Of a DNA stretch of 64,000 nucleotides, positions 25,856-36,345 are shown piece after piece. The notes under the pieces are model-generated. The model worked only from the letters and a program-made list of their open reading frames with translations, was not told where the DNA came from and searched no databases. The translations under genes were made by a program, and so were the position numbers. This DNA is from Brachypterus glaber (Eukaryota; Arthropoda; Insecta; Coleoptera; Kateretidae), in contig OY294048.1 in assembly GCA_958510825.1 (NCBI GenBank), positions 13,223,589 through 13,287,588 of the forward strand. Direction: 5' to 3'. Each line of letters begins with the position of its first letter. Positions within the stretch are counted from its first letter, which is position 1.

Positions 25856-26005
25856 TCATTCTGATAATGTTATAAATAAGTACATACTTTTCGAATATTT
25901 AGTATCTATATAGAAATCAGAATCACTCGTACTGGGAATATATTCGTCAGAATCAGTTGGCGAAAATGGATCTTCATCTGATGATAAGTTTATATTAGAA
26001 TCCAT
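25856..26005 (-). pseudogene. piggyBac transposase N-terminal remnant
   Basis: Forty-nine codons from ATG at 26005-26003. Residues 1-30 are acidic and serine-rich (SSDEDPFSPTDSDEYIP, then STSDSD), the usual start of piggyBac-type transposases, which have an acidic disordered N-terminus before the catalytic domain. After residue ~38 the frame enters unrelated sequence and stops. The DDD catalytic domain and C-terminal zinc finger are absent. Position and strand agree with the TTAA-bounded element around it. Confidence 0.8.
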
Positions 26006-26323
26006 GGTTTTCACAGCAAATGTATTTTTGAACTGAATTTATACGTGCAAATAAAACGATAACAATTAAATGAAATAAGGAAAAAAAACAAAGGTTTTTA
26101 TTGAGTTTTTTTATTTTAATTTTAATTTAATTAGTTTAGACGTGCCTTAGTTGCTCTGAGCATCTTTAATGGTGCCCACCCATTTAAACCCTTAAACATA
26201 TTTTTTTTTTGTAAAATTATTTTAGAACAAATTTTTGGCCTATTTCCAATAAATTACACGAAAAAAAATCAGGTGGCCCAGTGGACCCTTACTCATTTCT
26301 GGCATGGGCGCTTAAAGTGTTAA

Positions 26324-27688
26324 CTGAATTGTTCTGAAACGTGAAAGAACGTGGGCACAAGTTGTAGGGTTATGTGCACAAGTTGTAAGGTTCAATTCCA
26401 CAACTTGTGCACGTAACACACAAATTTTGCACACGTGCTTTGGTTCAGAGAGTTTTGAGCAAAAGTGTCCGAAATCACCCACACCGTCCGAAGTCACCCC
26501 ATTTGACTGTATCTCACTTTTGCATTTTTTGTCAGTTACGTCGTTACGTGAGATTAGGTGTGGTCCAATTTATTTTGGGGAGGGGGAGGCAGGACAAATA
26601 TTTCTCAAATGGAAACCTAAAACAAGAAATTCTTGTTGAAAAGTGTTTCAACCAATTTTTATTGACATATTATCGGTTCTACAATGTCTTGGCGTCAGCA
26701 TTAAAATCTTTAAAGATCAATAAACCGCCAAGGCGGTAATTCATTAAAGGCTGGATCACTTTTTCCTGCTGGCTCACCGACAATAGGGCATTTTATAAAA
26801 AACCGATTTTTGAAATTTTAAATCCCCCAGATGTCGTGGAAAAATCAAAAATAAGAATTTGAAATATAGCAGCAAAAATTTGGTGACGTTATTGTTGAAC
26901 AGCTCCTTGAAAATCCGTGACTTATTAAAAAATATACCTAGAGAGTTTTATTTTTTTTTTCAATTTTCATATGAGGTAGGCTGACCTTAATTTATTTTTT
27001 TTGAGCTGGGTGGAGTGCATTGGATTTTGGGCTCTACGACCAAAATAATAAGATATTGCACACTTAAAAAAAAACTTTTCCAAAATTTCAGATGTTAAAA
27101 TTGCCCGGAACATAATTTTCGTAACTTTTTTATTTGAAAATTCTTACATACAGAAATGCAGGATATGACAACATCTCAAGTAAGAGAGTCAAAAAAAGAA
27201 TAAGCCTCATTGGTGAATGGAATTAAAAGTCGCGTTATTAATTGCGTGTGATGAATCATCCTGATAATGGGTTTTAATAGTGTATTACGCACCGAGTACG
27301 CGAACCTAGTTTTTAATGCACGATATTGCTAATTTCTGTTCATCATTTTGCGTTTTTTTAAACAAAATATATTTTTGTCATTTAGCCTAGTATTTGTGTT
27401 CCTTTGGTACATAATCTTATATTTGTATTTTTCTAGATACGATGTGGAACTTAAAATTTTCAAAAAATCTTTTTTTATGAAATACCCTACTGCAGTACTG
27501 CTCGCCGACAATGATGCGATTCATTACTGACGCAATCGTTTTTTTTTATTTCCGCAATTAAATCGTTTAGAGCTGAAATTTTAATTTTTAAGACGACACG
27601 AAAGAAACTATGACGTTTTAAAATAACTGCTTATGTGGCTGTAATTTTTTTATTTATTTAGCGTATGGCATTATTGCCGGGGGGGCTC
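26324..27688. other. Intergenic
   Basis: No supported gene. A small hairpin at 26369-26417 pairs GTTATGTGCACAAGTTGT with ACAACTTGTGCACGTAAC. Frames at 26407-26739 and 27329-27530 have no domain, no splice context and overlap on both strands. Confidence 0.45.
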
Positions 27689-27696
27689 ACCGAAGT

Positions 27697-28183
27697 GGCA
27701 GACTAACATCTCTACTCCCTAACATCCCTACTCCACAACAACTCTACTCCGTAACATCTCTACTCCATAACATCTCTACTCCGTAACAACTCTACTCCAC
27801 ACTATAGACACTCGATTAGCCACTTGTCTTAACTCAAAAGAATATTTGTCATGCTAAGTCACTGTCAAAAATAAGTTCAGTTTATTAGTTACTTACATAT
27901 TAGTGCATGTTAAGAGTACGCGGTCATTGTTGCTTTTAGAATAATTCATTTATGATTGTTCTAGATTTACATTTAAAGATAAACGTTTTCTAGGAAAAAA
28001 TAAAATAATCTAGAAGAAGAAGATTCTTTGTTCTTTGAACTGCTCATTTATTATTAAGTGGCTAATAAAGTGCATATAGTGTGGAGTAGAGTTGTTACGG
28101 AGTAGAGATGTTACGGAGTAGAGTTGTTGTGGAGTAGGGATGTTAGGGAGTAGAGAAATTTAGAGTAGAGATGTTAGTCTGCC
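27697..28183. mobile_element. Foldback element with 15-bp arm units and an 8-bp target duplication
   Basis: 487 bp, flanked by ACCGAAGT at 27689-27696 and 28184-28191. Arms of ~127 bp begin GGCAGACTAACATCTCTACT and are complementary. Each arm is a tandem run of a ~15-bp unit (CGGAGTAGAGATGTTA in the right arm, with variants GAGTTGTT and GGGATGTT). The loop (27824-28057) is plain AT-rich DNA. An 8-bp duplication fits hAT or P-like superfamilies; the GGCAGAC end is not diagnostic to me. No coding frame. Confidence 0.88.
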
Positions 28184-28228
28184 ACCGAAGTGGGTAGTCT
28201 GTTGCATCTTTAACCCTAATTTAAATCA

Positions 28229-28620
28229 GATACGCATTTGCAAATAGTTGCTAATTGAAAATGATATTCTGCATATGCTAATAGAAATGAACGAAAACAT
28301 GTTACGCATTTGCAAATAGTATCTAATTAAAAATGATATTCCGCATATGCAAATAGAAACGAATTAAATCGGATACGCATTTGTAAATAGTTGCTAATTG
28401 AAAATAATATTCCGCATATGCGGATAGAAACGAATTAAAACATGTTACGCATTTGCAAATAGTATCTAATTAAAAATGATATTCCGCATATGCGAATAGA
28501 AACGAATTAAAATATGGTACGTATTTGCAATTAGAAAGAAATTAAAACATGATATTCCACATATGCAAATTAAAACAATTTAAATTTAAATAGAAAATGC
28601 AAATTAAAACAGGTTAACTA
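28229..28620. repeat. 72-bp minisatellite
   Basis: Unit starts TACGCATTTGCAAATAG at 28231, 28303, 28374 and 28446 and as TACGTATTTGCAATTAG at 28518 (spacing 72, 71, 72, 72), then decays. Each unit carries ATTTGCAAAT-like and GCATATGC-like palindromes and an AGAAACGAATTAAA stretch. It begins 45 bp after the foldback at 27697-28183. Confidence 0.88.
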
Positions 28621-29012
28621 ATTGAAACGAATTGAGACGAATTATTACTGATAATTTGCTGCAAATAGAAATAATTCAAACTAATTCAAACGGGTTAAAA
28701 AAAATATATTTTTTATCCGGTTGAATCTGAAATTTTTTATAGGGTTTCTTTCCGAAATCAAAAATTATCCTTGATCAAAAACAGGGTTTCTAATAAATGG
28801 CTTTATTTCTTTTAAGGGATGATCCTACATCAAAGTTTCTATAAACTTATAAATTCGTTTTTTTTTATAACTCAGAAACTCTAAGAGCTATTTTCTTTTT
28901 TCATGCAATTATTTAAACCAGGGCGTCCAAAAGAAACGTGGAGGTATCATCACTTTTAGAATTTGATTTTGCAGGTAAAACACATAAAAAAAGGTGCCCT
29001 TACTGCCGTGCT

Positions 29013-29077
29013 AAGCTGAAAGGTCATATCTACATAGGTTTAACATACACAGATAGGACCTTTCAGCTTAGGAAGGC
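29013..29077. repeat. Hairpin next to the non-LTR 3' tail
   Basis: CTAAGCTGAAAGGTC and GACCTTTCAGCTTAG are perfect complements, separated by ~35 nt. Lies between the left family A piece and the retrotransposon tail. Confidence 0.7.
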
Positions 29078-29082
29078 AGAGT

Positions 29083-30036
29083 AATAATAATAATAATAAT
29101 AATCTTTATTAGTCCATTTTGCTATAATAAAATAGATTGGATATGTCAAAATAACAACATGAATGTATACACGATTAAATTAATTATAAAGGTTATGTCC
29201 TTTTTTTAAAAACAAATACAAAATATAGACAAATATATAAATTAAAATACTAAAACAAAGTAGCTGCGAACTCTGAAAATTTCTCCAAGGAGTAAAGTGT
29301 TCTCTCTAAAAGTAATATTTTCAGCTTTTTTTTAAACATATTTAAGGTGGTGCCTTTTAAAGAGGTTGGTAGTAGGTTAAAATAATAACCGCCAGAATAA
29401 TAAGGAGATTTCTTGTAAATTGTCAAATTACATTTATTTAAAACCAGAAGTTCTTTGTTTCTTGTGGAATAATCGTGAATGTTTTGATGTGTTACAAACT
29501 TATTAAGGTTTTTTTTTTACAAAAACTAATAACTTATACAAATATATGGACACCACAGTTAAAATACGATATTGTTTAAAAACCTCACGACACGAGTCTC
29601 TAGGGCCTAAATTGAATATTATCCTTACTAATCTTTTTTGTAAAATTAATACGTCTTCAATGTTTACTGACTGTCCCCACACAACAATATTATATGACAG
29701 CAAAGATTGAACGTTAGCATAGTAAACAGTCAATAAACCTTCCATAGTAAGGTTATTTTTAAGATTATTAAGAACATAAACTTGTTTATTCAATTTTTTG
29801 CATAATAATTCAATATGGCTACACCATGAAAGATTTTTGTCCAGTAAAACACCTAAGAAGTTAGTAGAAGTTTCACAAGTAAAACATTCTTTTCCAAGGT
29901 TAAAAGTTAAATTAGCAAAGTTCCGCCGTTGATGCCCGAACTCAACTATTACTGTTTTTGCTTTATTTAATATTAATTTGTTTTTCTCGCACCATTTAGC
30001 AAAGTCATTTAATATTCTGTTAACTTTAATTCGCAA
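29083..30036 (-). mobile_element. 5'-truncated CR1/Jockey-like non-LTR retrotransposon
   Basis: Minus-strand element whose 3' end is a microsatellite tail (seven TAA units on the plus strand at 29083-29102) with a presumed 3' UTR of ~150 bp, preceded by the C-terminal part of the reverse transcriptase frame (29250-30036). 5' truncation and a 3' simple-repeat tail are the normal outcome of target-primed reverse transcription. Inserted into the family A copy. Confidence 0.82.
29250..30036 (-). pseudogene. Reverse transcriptase C-terminal part of non-LTR element, one frameshift
   Basis: The frame from 30036 covers the end of the palm and the thumb: WCEKNKLILNKAKTVIVEFG, FLGVLLDKNLSWCSHIELL, LLSYNIVVWGQS. 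At a run of ten A residues (about 29508-29518, minus strand) the frame must shift to continue as NLNKFVTHQNIHDYSTRNKE ... SGGYYFNLLPTSLKGTTLNM ... FKKKLKILLLERTLYSLEKF and stop at 29250-29252. TRNK, FNLLP and FKKKLK are the conserved C-terminal features of CR1/L2/Jockey-type proteins. The YADD box, fingers and endonuclease are absent by truncation. The frameshift could be real or a homopolymer sequencing error. Confidence 0.85.
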
Positions 30037-30104
30037 AATACTGTGGGATTAACAGTTTTCGGGAAAAATTCATTTGAAGGTAACATTTGAGGTTTCGACG
30101 ACCA

Positions 30105-30522
30105 CACGGAAAGAAATTAGTGGGCTCTGCGCTATACATTATAAGATATTTGGTGGCAAATTATAGAGATTTAAGCTATAGATTATAAGGGACACAATAA
30201 CTAATAATGTTAAAAATAAATTGGAAACGATTATATATATTACAGACACGATTATATTTATTACAGGCACTATTATAAATTTACAGAAATTTTATTATAT
30301 TATAAAAATTATTAGCACTGACAATAATTAAATCTATTTAAGCTATAAATGCCATACTATTTGTTATATTTTATTATTCACTAAACAATTAAAGTATTTC
30401 ATATAAATTTTTACACTGACTGCCATAATTGTAAGAGAAAGCCTTGTATTTATATAATAAGCGATTATAATTTGCTTGGTATGTGTGTTATAGCGCTCCT
30501 AGCTATAATTTTTTTTTCCGTG
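30105..30522. mobile_element. MITE with CACGGAAA termini and TATAG/TTATA core words
   Basis: 418 bp. Ends CACGGAAAGAAATTAG and the inverted TTTTTTTTTCCGTG; subterminal CTGCGCTATA and TATAGCGCTC also mirror. The interior repeats TTATAGATTTAAGCTATA-like and ATTATAnATTACAG-like words. A dinucleotide (CA) flanks both sides. It interrupts a family A copy, which gives the empty site. Confidence 0.75.
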
Positions 30523-30690
30523 CAAAAATTAAACAATAAATTGTTAAAAACCGAAATTTTAAGAGTGCAGCTGGATTCTGCATTTAAAACTAAAAAGTAC
30601 CTATACATGCGGGTCCAAAAAGCTACGATGCATCGTGATGGCCCTTAAAAAAAATGAGCATTTTTAGGAGATCTATTTTTAGAAAGTTTT

Positions 30691-31435
30691 TACCTTAGTT
30701 TTTGATCCGGTTCTGGGTCATAAACCTACTATTTTGCACTTTTTTGGATTCAGCACGTAAAAACCTCGGAACAATCTAGTGAAGTATTTGGATCCGAAAT
30801 CATGTGAGCTTGTGTGATTATTAAAAAAAGCAGCATTTAAAATTAAGTACAGGGATAAATAGTTTTTGTTTATTTTTTTAACTGGCTTATGGAACGGCAC
30901 TGGTTAAGGAAAATGGGAAAGGAAACAATAAAGACAGTAATAAATTAGCGCCGTATGATCTGTTTATAATAAGTCACTAACAGTTTACAGTATGGTTCCC
31001 TTCAACTCGACTTGGTGTTTTTCAATGAATATAATTTTTAGTTCAATTAAAAAAAGAGGGAGTATCTACGAGTAAAGCAATAATTTTGTATAACCGGGGG
31101 TAAACCGCTAAAAAAAAGGTAGGTACACCCAGTGTTTTGTGGGTACACCCGAGTACACTCGGTACACCTGAATTCCTTCTTAGAGGTAACTCCCTAAGAT
31201 TCCCTATTTAACATTACCTCAAACCTTTAAAATTACCCACGTTTGCTTCGTTTGGTAAGGAAGAGATTTTCTCGGATTTCCTTAAGAGACTACCCTCGAG
31301 ACTCTCAGCGGTTTACACCTCGCGTATAACTAAACAAAAAAATCAAGAATTCTGGCGGTAAAAACGATACCAAAATCGGCCCCTGTACCTAAAAAACGAA
31401 TTTTTACAAATTTGTGTCCATGGACACTTTTGATG
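30691..31435. other. Intergenic
   Basis: No gene. GTGGGTACACCCGAGTACAC-like alternating words lie at 31110-31170; nothing else definable. Confidence 0.45.
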
Positions 31436-31437
31436 TA

Positions 31438-32401
31438 GGGGAGACTGGGATCAATTGAAACGGGGGTCTTTTGAAACAAGTCGAATATATCCGAAACGAA
31501 TTGTAAAAGCGGTATGGGTCCAAGGGCAAAGGAAGCGGCTTTCGTGTTGGAACATGTCAATCAGTACTCAGCGCCTCTAAGAGAAGGCCACATATTTTTA
31601 TATGAGTGAACTTATTTTTCACAACCAAATGTAAGTATTTTAGTTTTTATTATTTTGCTTATTAATCCAAAACTATTGTGTTTTCTAAAGGGTCGTTTAG
31701 AATATAGTGACTTCTAATGTTAAAGCTTGAAGGGGTGTGGTTATTATTCACTCATGAGATATATTTTTTTTTGCTGCATAATAAAATTTATAGAAACATG
31801 TGCTAGGGACGATTGAAACAATTTCTCTGGGGTCGGTTGAAACTCGTTTTAACCCATTATTTTTTGACTTTATGCAACAATTTGTAAAAATTTAAATGGA
31901 AATAATGTTATCTTATCTTATTTTAAAAATACAACTTTCTTGAATCCACTACTGCTAAAATTACAACATTTTTTCCTACTTAGAAAAAGTTAATGATTAA
32001 AAAAAAACGTTTCAACTACTGCTAAAATTACAATTTTTATATTTTTAGCCCATGAGATTTACAATTTTTTTGAATCTCAAGATAAGTGGGGCCCTGTCTG
32101 CGATGAAAAAGAATAAAAACCAGTTGTAAAACAAATATTTGTCTTTATTTAACATATGTTTTAACTAACCCCAGGTACTGTTTCAATTGACCCAGGTTTG
32201 GGGACAGTTGACACATTTAACATATTGTTATAAAAATGCTTTAATTTATTTTAATGGTGTATATGGGACTAAAACAATATTGCACTCTTATACCCAGATA
32301 ATTAGGCTGTAATTAAAGCGCATTGCCAAATGGAACAGAGTTAAAATCTAGTTACAGTAAGCAATTTTCTCAAAAATGTTTCAATTGACCCCATACTCCC
32401 C
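31438..32401. mobile_element. TA-GGGGAGACTGGGATC element with CAATTGAAAC core words
   Basis: 964 bp flanked by TA (31436-31437, 32402-32403). Ends GGGGAGACTGGGATCAATTG and TCAATTGACCCCATACTCCC are inverted. TTGAAAC or its complement, next to GGGTC/GACCC, recurs near 31456, 31810, 31837, 32010, 32187 and 32379. Same size and cap as 15641-16557. Non-coding. Confidence 0.85.
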
Positions 32402-32403
32402 TA

Positions 32404-33064
32404 ATCGACGCGACATGAGGAATCATATCATCGTTTCTTCAAGAAAAATCACTTATATTAAAACATCAGTTTTACAATGAAAAGTAGTCGCTAGCGACGA
32501 GTTAGTCGTCGAGTTTTCCAATAAATGCGAAAAGCGAGCCACTATGAAAAGTCCGTGAACGAATTTTTAAAAATCTTTAAAATCTCAGCAAAAATTCGAA
32601 AATCTCGGTAATTGTCGACAACATTTCTAAAATTTTTCAGAAATCTTAGAAATCCCATCAAAAAGTTTAAAAATATTGTATTTTTATGTCGAAAATCATA
32701 CAAAAATCTCGGAATATTTTCTAGTGGTCCACCCCTCGGTAAAACGTTTTTTAGTACTTTTTTTTCTATTTGTATTGAAATATCTGTTACATTTTTAGGT
32801 AATTTTGACAGTTTTTGGATGATAGAAAAAATAAATTAAAACTGTTCTTTGCAATTTTAAGCGGCCCTCACGAATAAAAAGTAAAATCTTAAAGCTGTTA
32901 AATTTACTTCGCTAAAAGCAGTAATCATAAATATATCATCGCAAGGACTAATCAAACTAAATAGGTTAATGTCTACTTAACTTTCTAATTATCTAAACCA
33001 TTAGATCCTCCACCACAGTTCATTTTTAGCGAGTTATTAAAAACAAAATATATAAACTCCATTC
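32404..33064. other. Intergenic
   Basis: No gene. AAAATCTCGGAAT-type phrases (32580-32720) look like repeat debris. Confidence 0.4.
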
Positions 33065-33072
33065 AACGAGAG

Positions 33073-33565
33073 AAAAGAACTTTTACCTCAAGAAGTTATT
33101 TCAGACCAATGTTTATGAATGTGTCATCTTTTTGTTTGTTTGTTTTGACCTTCTGGTGACCAGAGCGATGTTGCGTAATTTTCACTTTATCATTATGATA
33201 AATCTTTATACCTACATTAAAATTTAAAAAAACTACTACTACGACACTATAATTATGTTTGATAATGTAATATAATTAAATTTATTAAAATTAAATTACT
33301 AGTTCATATAAAACTCAAATAAAACTAATGTTTCTTAAAATTTACAATAAAATATCTAAGGCAGGTGTTGCAACCAGCAACACTGTATTGCTTGAGAAAG
33401 TTTACGACATTAGACTGTGAGTTTACACATTCTTTCTCTCTCTTTACGCGTACTAAGTGTAAACAATAGTCACTCCCCACCAGCCCTTTACCGTAGTTGG
33501 TTCACGCTTCAAACAAAGCATACGGTAGAATTCATCATGTTCATTCTTGAGGTAAAAGTTCTTTG
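33073..33565. mobile_element. hAT non-autonomous element, copy 1
   Basis: 493 bp flanked by AACGAGAG (33065-33072, 33566-33573). Ends AAAAGAACTTTTACCTCAAG and CTTGAGGTAAAAGTTCTTTG. The second copy, in the opposite orientation, is 61284-61834. Eight-bp duplications and the CAAAGAAC end, close to the CAGAGAAC of hobo/Hermes elements, point to hAT. Non-coding. Confidence 0.9.
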
Positions 33566-33573
33566 AACGAGAG

Positions 33574-34394
33574 ATATGACTCTGACATAAACTAAATGGC
33601 ACTCTGTAGGGTAATTGAACCTTATTTCTCAAGACTTAATAATTTTTTTTTTGTATATAATTTTCTATACAGCTTGTTTGAGATTATACAAAACGGGGAA
33701 AACAAAGATCAAGGCTGCGAAAAAAATAAAATGGTAAACGTTTCAAAAATAACTGTTTATCTCCCCATAGGATTTTAAAGAAAAATACTAAAGAAAAAAA
33801 ATATTTTTTTTCGAAACGATGGCTTTTTATGTTTTATGTTTATGGTAAACGTTTTCCAAAAAACTACCTTTATATTTTTCATTTTAGTTTAACTATATAT
33901 GATAATTATTATAAGGGCCTTATATATATTGTGCTATATATAGCACAAGTTAAGAAAAAGTAAACATAAACGTACAAATTAGGTACCTACTTGTTTAATA
34001 AACAATGTCAAGAGGGGTTAAAATCCATGAAAACTTTTTTCATGAAACTTTACATTACGGGGTTTTCGGGCCCTGAACACAAATCCGCTGTCAAAATTTA
34101 AAAATTTAAAATGGCGGATCAATATGTCGGATCCAATATGTCGGATGTAATTTCAAAAATTGGAGCTATTTTGACAAATATTAGTACTAGGGGTTTTTGG
34201 GGATCCAATATCGCGCGCCATATTATCAATGATTTAGATTTAGGTAGGTAGCGCATTTGCCTTCTGAGCATACAAATTGTTGGTTGCACCCTGATGGCAT
34301 CCATTATAATAAATAAAATATATTTATTTCCTTACACTAATAATGCTATGTTACAATGTAACATTGGCAAAACCGTTAAAATTTCTAATTTATA
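33574..34394. other. Intergenic
   Basis: No gene. A block at 34085-34230 repeats AATATGTCGGATCCAATATG-type words, also seen near 39220-39250. Confidence 0.4.
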
Positions 34395-34605
34395 GTAAGT
34401 CTGCCCCCCTTTAACTTTTGAACGGCTTAAGATATCGACTTGATATTTGGAACACGTAAATAACATAACCCAAATAATTTTATGGTAACTTTTAATATGC
34501 TTGGGGGGCACAATGGCGACGGGCAGGAAAGGGGGAACATTTTTTTTAATGGAAAGTGCGATACATTATTTTAAAGCGTATAAAAATCTCTATTTGACCA
34601 TAATA
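34395..34605. repeat. Decayed family F half element
   Basis: CTTTTGAACGGCTTAAGATA, then GGAAAGTGCGATACATTATT and AAATCTCTATTTG: same order as the left arm of 18910-19638. Confidence 0.65.
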
Positions 34606-35076
34606 TGTACATAATATATGTATATTATGTTTTTTAATTTTTAATTTTTTTTTCAAAGTTTTCATTTCATATCGCCAAAATTGGTGTTTAACCGAGTGTT
34701 TAACCTCTTCTGAAAGTTTTACACTTCATTTTTAGAAAGAGTCTTTATCAAGAAGAAAAAAATAGACTAATCTGTCACCCACTTTTCCTATCTGTGTTTA
34801 TGTAAGGTAGCAATCATAACTACTCTTTGACAGATGTTTAATCAGCTTTCTTAAAAAATGGAAAACAAACATTCATTTATTAATTTTTATACATAAATTA
34901 GTTTTATGTGCTGTCAGAGAGAGTGAAAGTGGAATTTAATGGCGTGGCGTCGGGACCTAGGGGGCACTGGCAGGCCCATAGTGGCCATCTGGGAACTCGG
35001 AAAGTTCCCGAATAGTCGCTCTAAAATTACGCCCTGGCAGATATTTTTTTATTTTTATTTTTTTTATTATTATAAA

Positions 35077-36345
35077 CTACTGGAAAAAAGAAAGAAAAAC
35101 ATTTCCTAATTTTTTAGTGATTTTTAAAATGCTGTATCTCAGTGAAAGCTTTAAGTTTCTAGTTTTGAGATCTTTTGGCAAAAACTTTTTTTGAGGTACG
35201 GTTATTGCGCAATCATAACAAATAGAGCGAGACAAAAAAAATCCAATTCTTTTTTATGGTCCACGAATTGGGAAAATTTTTCTCAGTTAAACCAATTGGT
35301 CAGTTAACTTGCTTATTCAGCTTTAATTTGCTTTTTTTATTCCCTCTATAGAGGGAATAAAAAAAGCAATTAAAGCAAAAATTGACGTATATGTCAATTT
35401 TTCGCTGAGATATCTGACTTTAAATGAAAAAGGAAAGTGAAAAAAAAGATTCTTTAGAAACATTATTTCAATGCGTGGTTAATAGCCCTAAACACCTGGT
35501 CCCTAGGGACCGTTGTGTTAACCGCACAGACCTCCTCATATCATCCCTGTTTCTTTTATAAAGTCCAGGTACGGTTTCAGGTGAGTGTTCATGACCTCGT
35601 TTGGTTCCAGCGAGTCGCTCCCAAAGTACTTCCATCTTAGGTCTATCAGCGATGGATATTCACATATGGGGTGGTAGGGTTCTTCGTCCCCTTCCCCATA
35701 TCTCCTGCACACGGGTCTCGTAGCCTGTCCCACTTCGTGACGGTGTTTGTTCAGTAAGCATTGTCCTGTTATTATACCCGTTATTGCTCTCAGTTCAACT
35801 GAGTCTCAGTTCAACTGAGTCAGTTGACTCCTGCACATGCCTAGAAGTAAGCTGGTTCTTTTCTTGGTTGGTCCCCCTAGAAAGAGTTTAGAGTGCCTCA
35901 TTTTAGGTGCATCTATCCAATGTTGCTGGTGTTGTGAGGTTATTAGTTGCCGAGATATCGATGATCAAAAACAAAAGGATCCTTTTTCATTTGGTCAGAT
36001 ATCTCAGCAAAAAATCGACGTATGTAGAGAGAATAAAAAAAGCAAATTAAAACTGAAAAAACAAGCTAATTGATCAATGCACTGGTTTAACTGAGAAAAA
36101 AAATCCCAATCCGTGGACAAAAAAAAAATAAAATTAAAAAATTGATGTCTCGCGCTATTTCTTATGATTGCGCAATAACCGTACCTTACAAAAACTTTTT
36201 GCCAATAGATTTCAAAAGTAGAAACATAAAGCTTCAAATTTTTTTTTTTAATCCCCATAAGACCATTTTTTACTGAGATACAGCCTTTCAAAAATCACTA
36301 AAAAAATTAGGAATTTTGTTCCTTTAATTTTTTCTAGTGTTGTAT
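35077..36345. repeat. 1.27-kb inverted repeat enclosing an RNase H fragment
   Basis: The left arm (about 35077-35445) and right arm (about 35940-36345) are complementary through ATTTTTTAGTGATTTTT, GAGGTACGGTTATTGCGCAA, GAGGGAATAAAAAAAGCAA and AGATATCTGAC. The ~490-bp loop holds a piece of a non-LTR retrotransposon (35536-35805). At 35344-35357 the left arm also contains a perfect local palindrome (CCCTCTATAGAGGG). Confidence 0.75.
35536..35805 (-). pseudogene. C-terminal RNase H tail of a non-LTR retrotransposon
   Basis: Ninety codons from just below a stop at 35806-35808. ITGIITGQCLLNKHRHEVG is the end of an RNase H fold as found in I/R1/Jockey-group ORF2 proteins, and CRRYGEGDEEPYHPICEYPS followed by LRWKYFGS is their zinc-knuckle-like tail, with one expected Cys replaced by Tyr. 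The frame ends naturally (YLDFIKETGMI, stop). Everything upstream is missing. It is a captured fragment in the loop of a larger inverted repeat. Confidence 0.82.

Larger units (their letters stand above)
24528..26319 (-). mobile_element. piggyBac-like transposon remnant
   Basis: 1792 bp bounded by TTAA (24524-24527, 26320-26323). Ends CACGTTAAGCGCC and GGGCGCTTAAAGTG are inverted repeats; subterminal words GAGCACCATATATGGTG and GAGCACCATATTTGGTGCTC lie inside the left end, a typical binding-site arrangement. It carries only the acidic N-terminus of a transposase on the minus strand (25856-26005). The middle has been replaced by other repeats, including a CTGT microsatellite (24855-24884) and repeat J (25260-25575). 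Confidence 0.88.
28830..30690. repeat. Family A copy broken by two younger insertions
   Basis: Pieces at 28830-29008, 30035-30104 and 30523-30690 follow the order of family A (AACTCAGAAACTC, AAACCAGGGCGTCC, CACATAAAAAAAGGTGCCC, then ACTGTGGGATTAACAGTTTT, AAAATTCATTTGAAGGTAA, then AAAAATTAAACAATAAATTG). They are separated by a hairpin plus non-LTR element and by the MITE at 30105-30522. Confidence 0.75.

Noticed and set aside
25856..26005. Acidic minus-strand frame as a host nuclear protein
   Set aside because: Its sequence style and its position inside TTAA-bounded inverted repeats fit a piggyBac transposase N-terminus.
28229..28620. CRISPR-like array
   Set aside because: Whole units repeat including the would-be spacers, there are no distinct spacers or cas genes, and the genome is animal. 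It is a minisatellite.
29250..30036. Host gene on the minus strand
   Set aside because: The protein is the C-terminal part of a non-LTR reverse transcriptase with a frameshift and a microsatellite tail.
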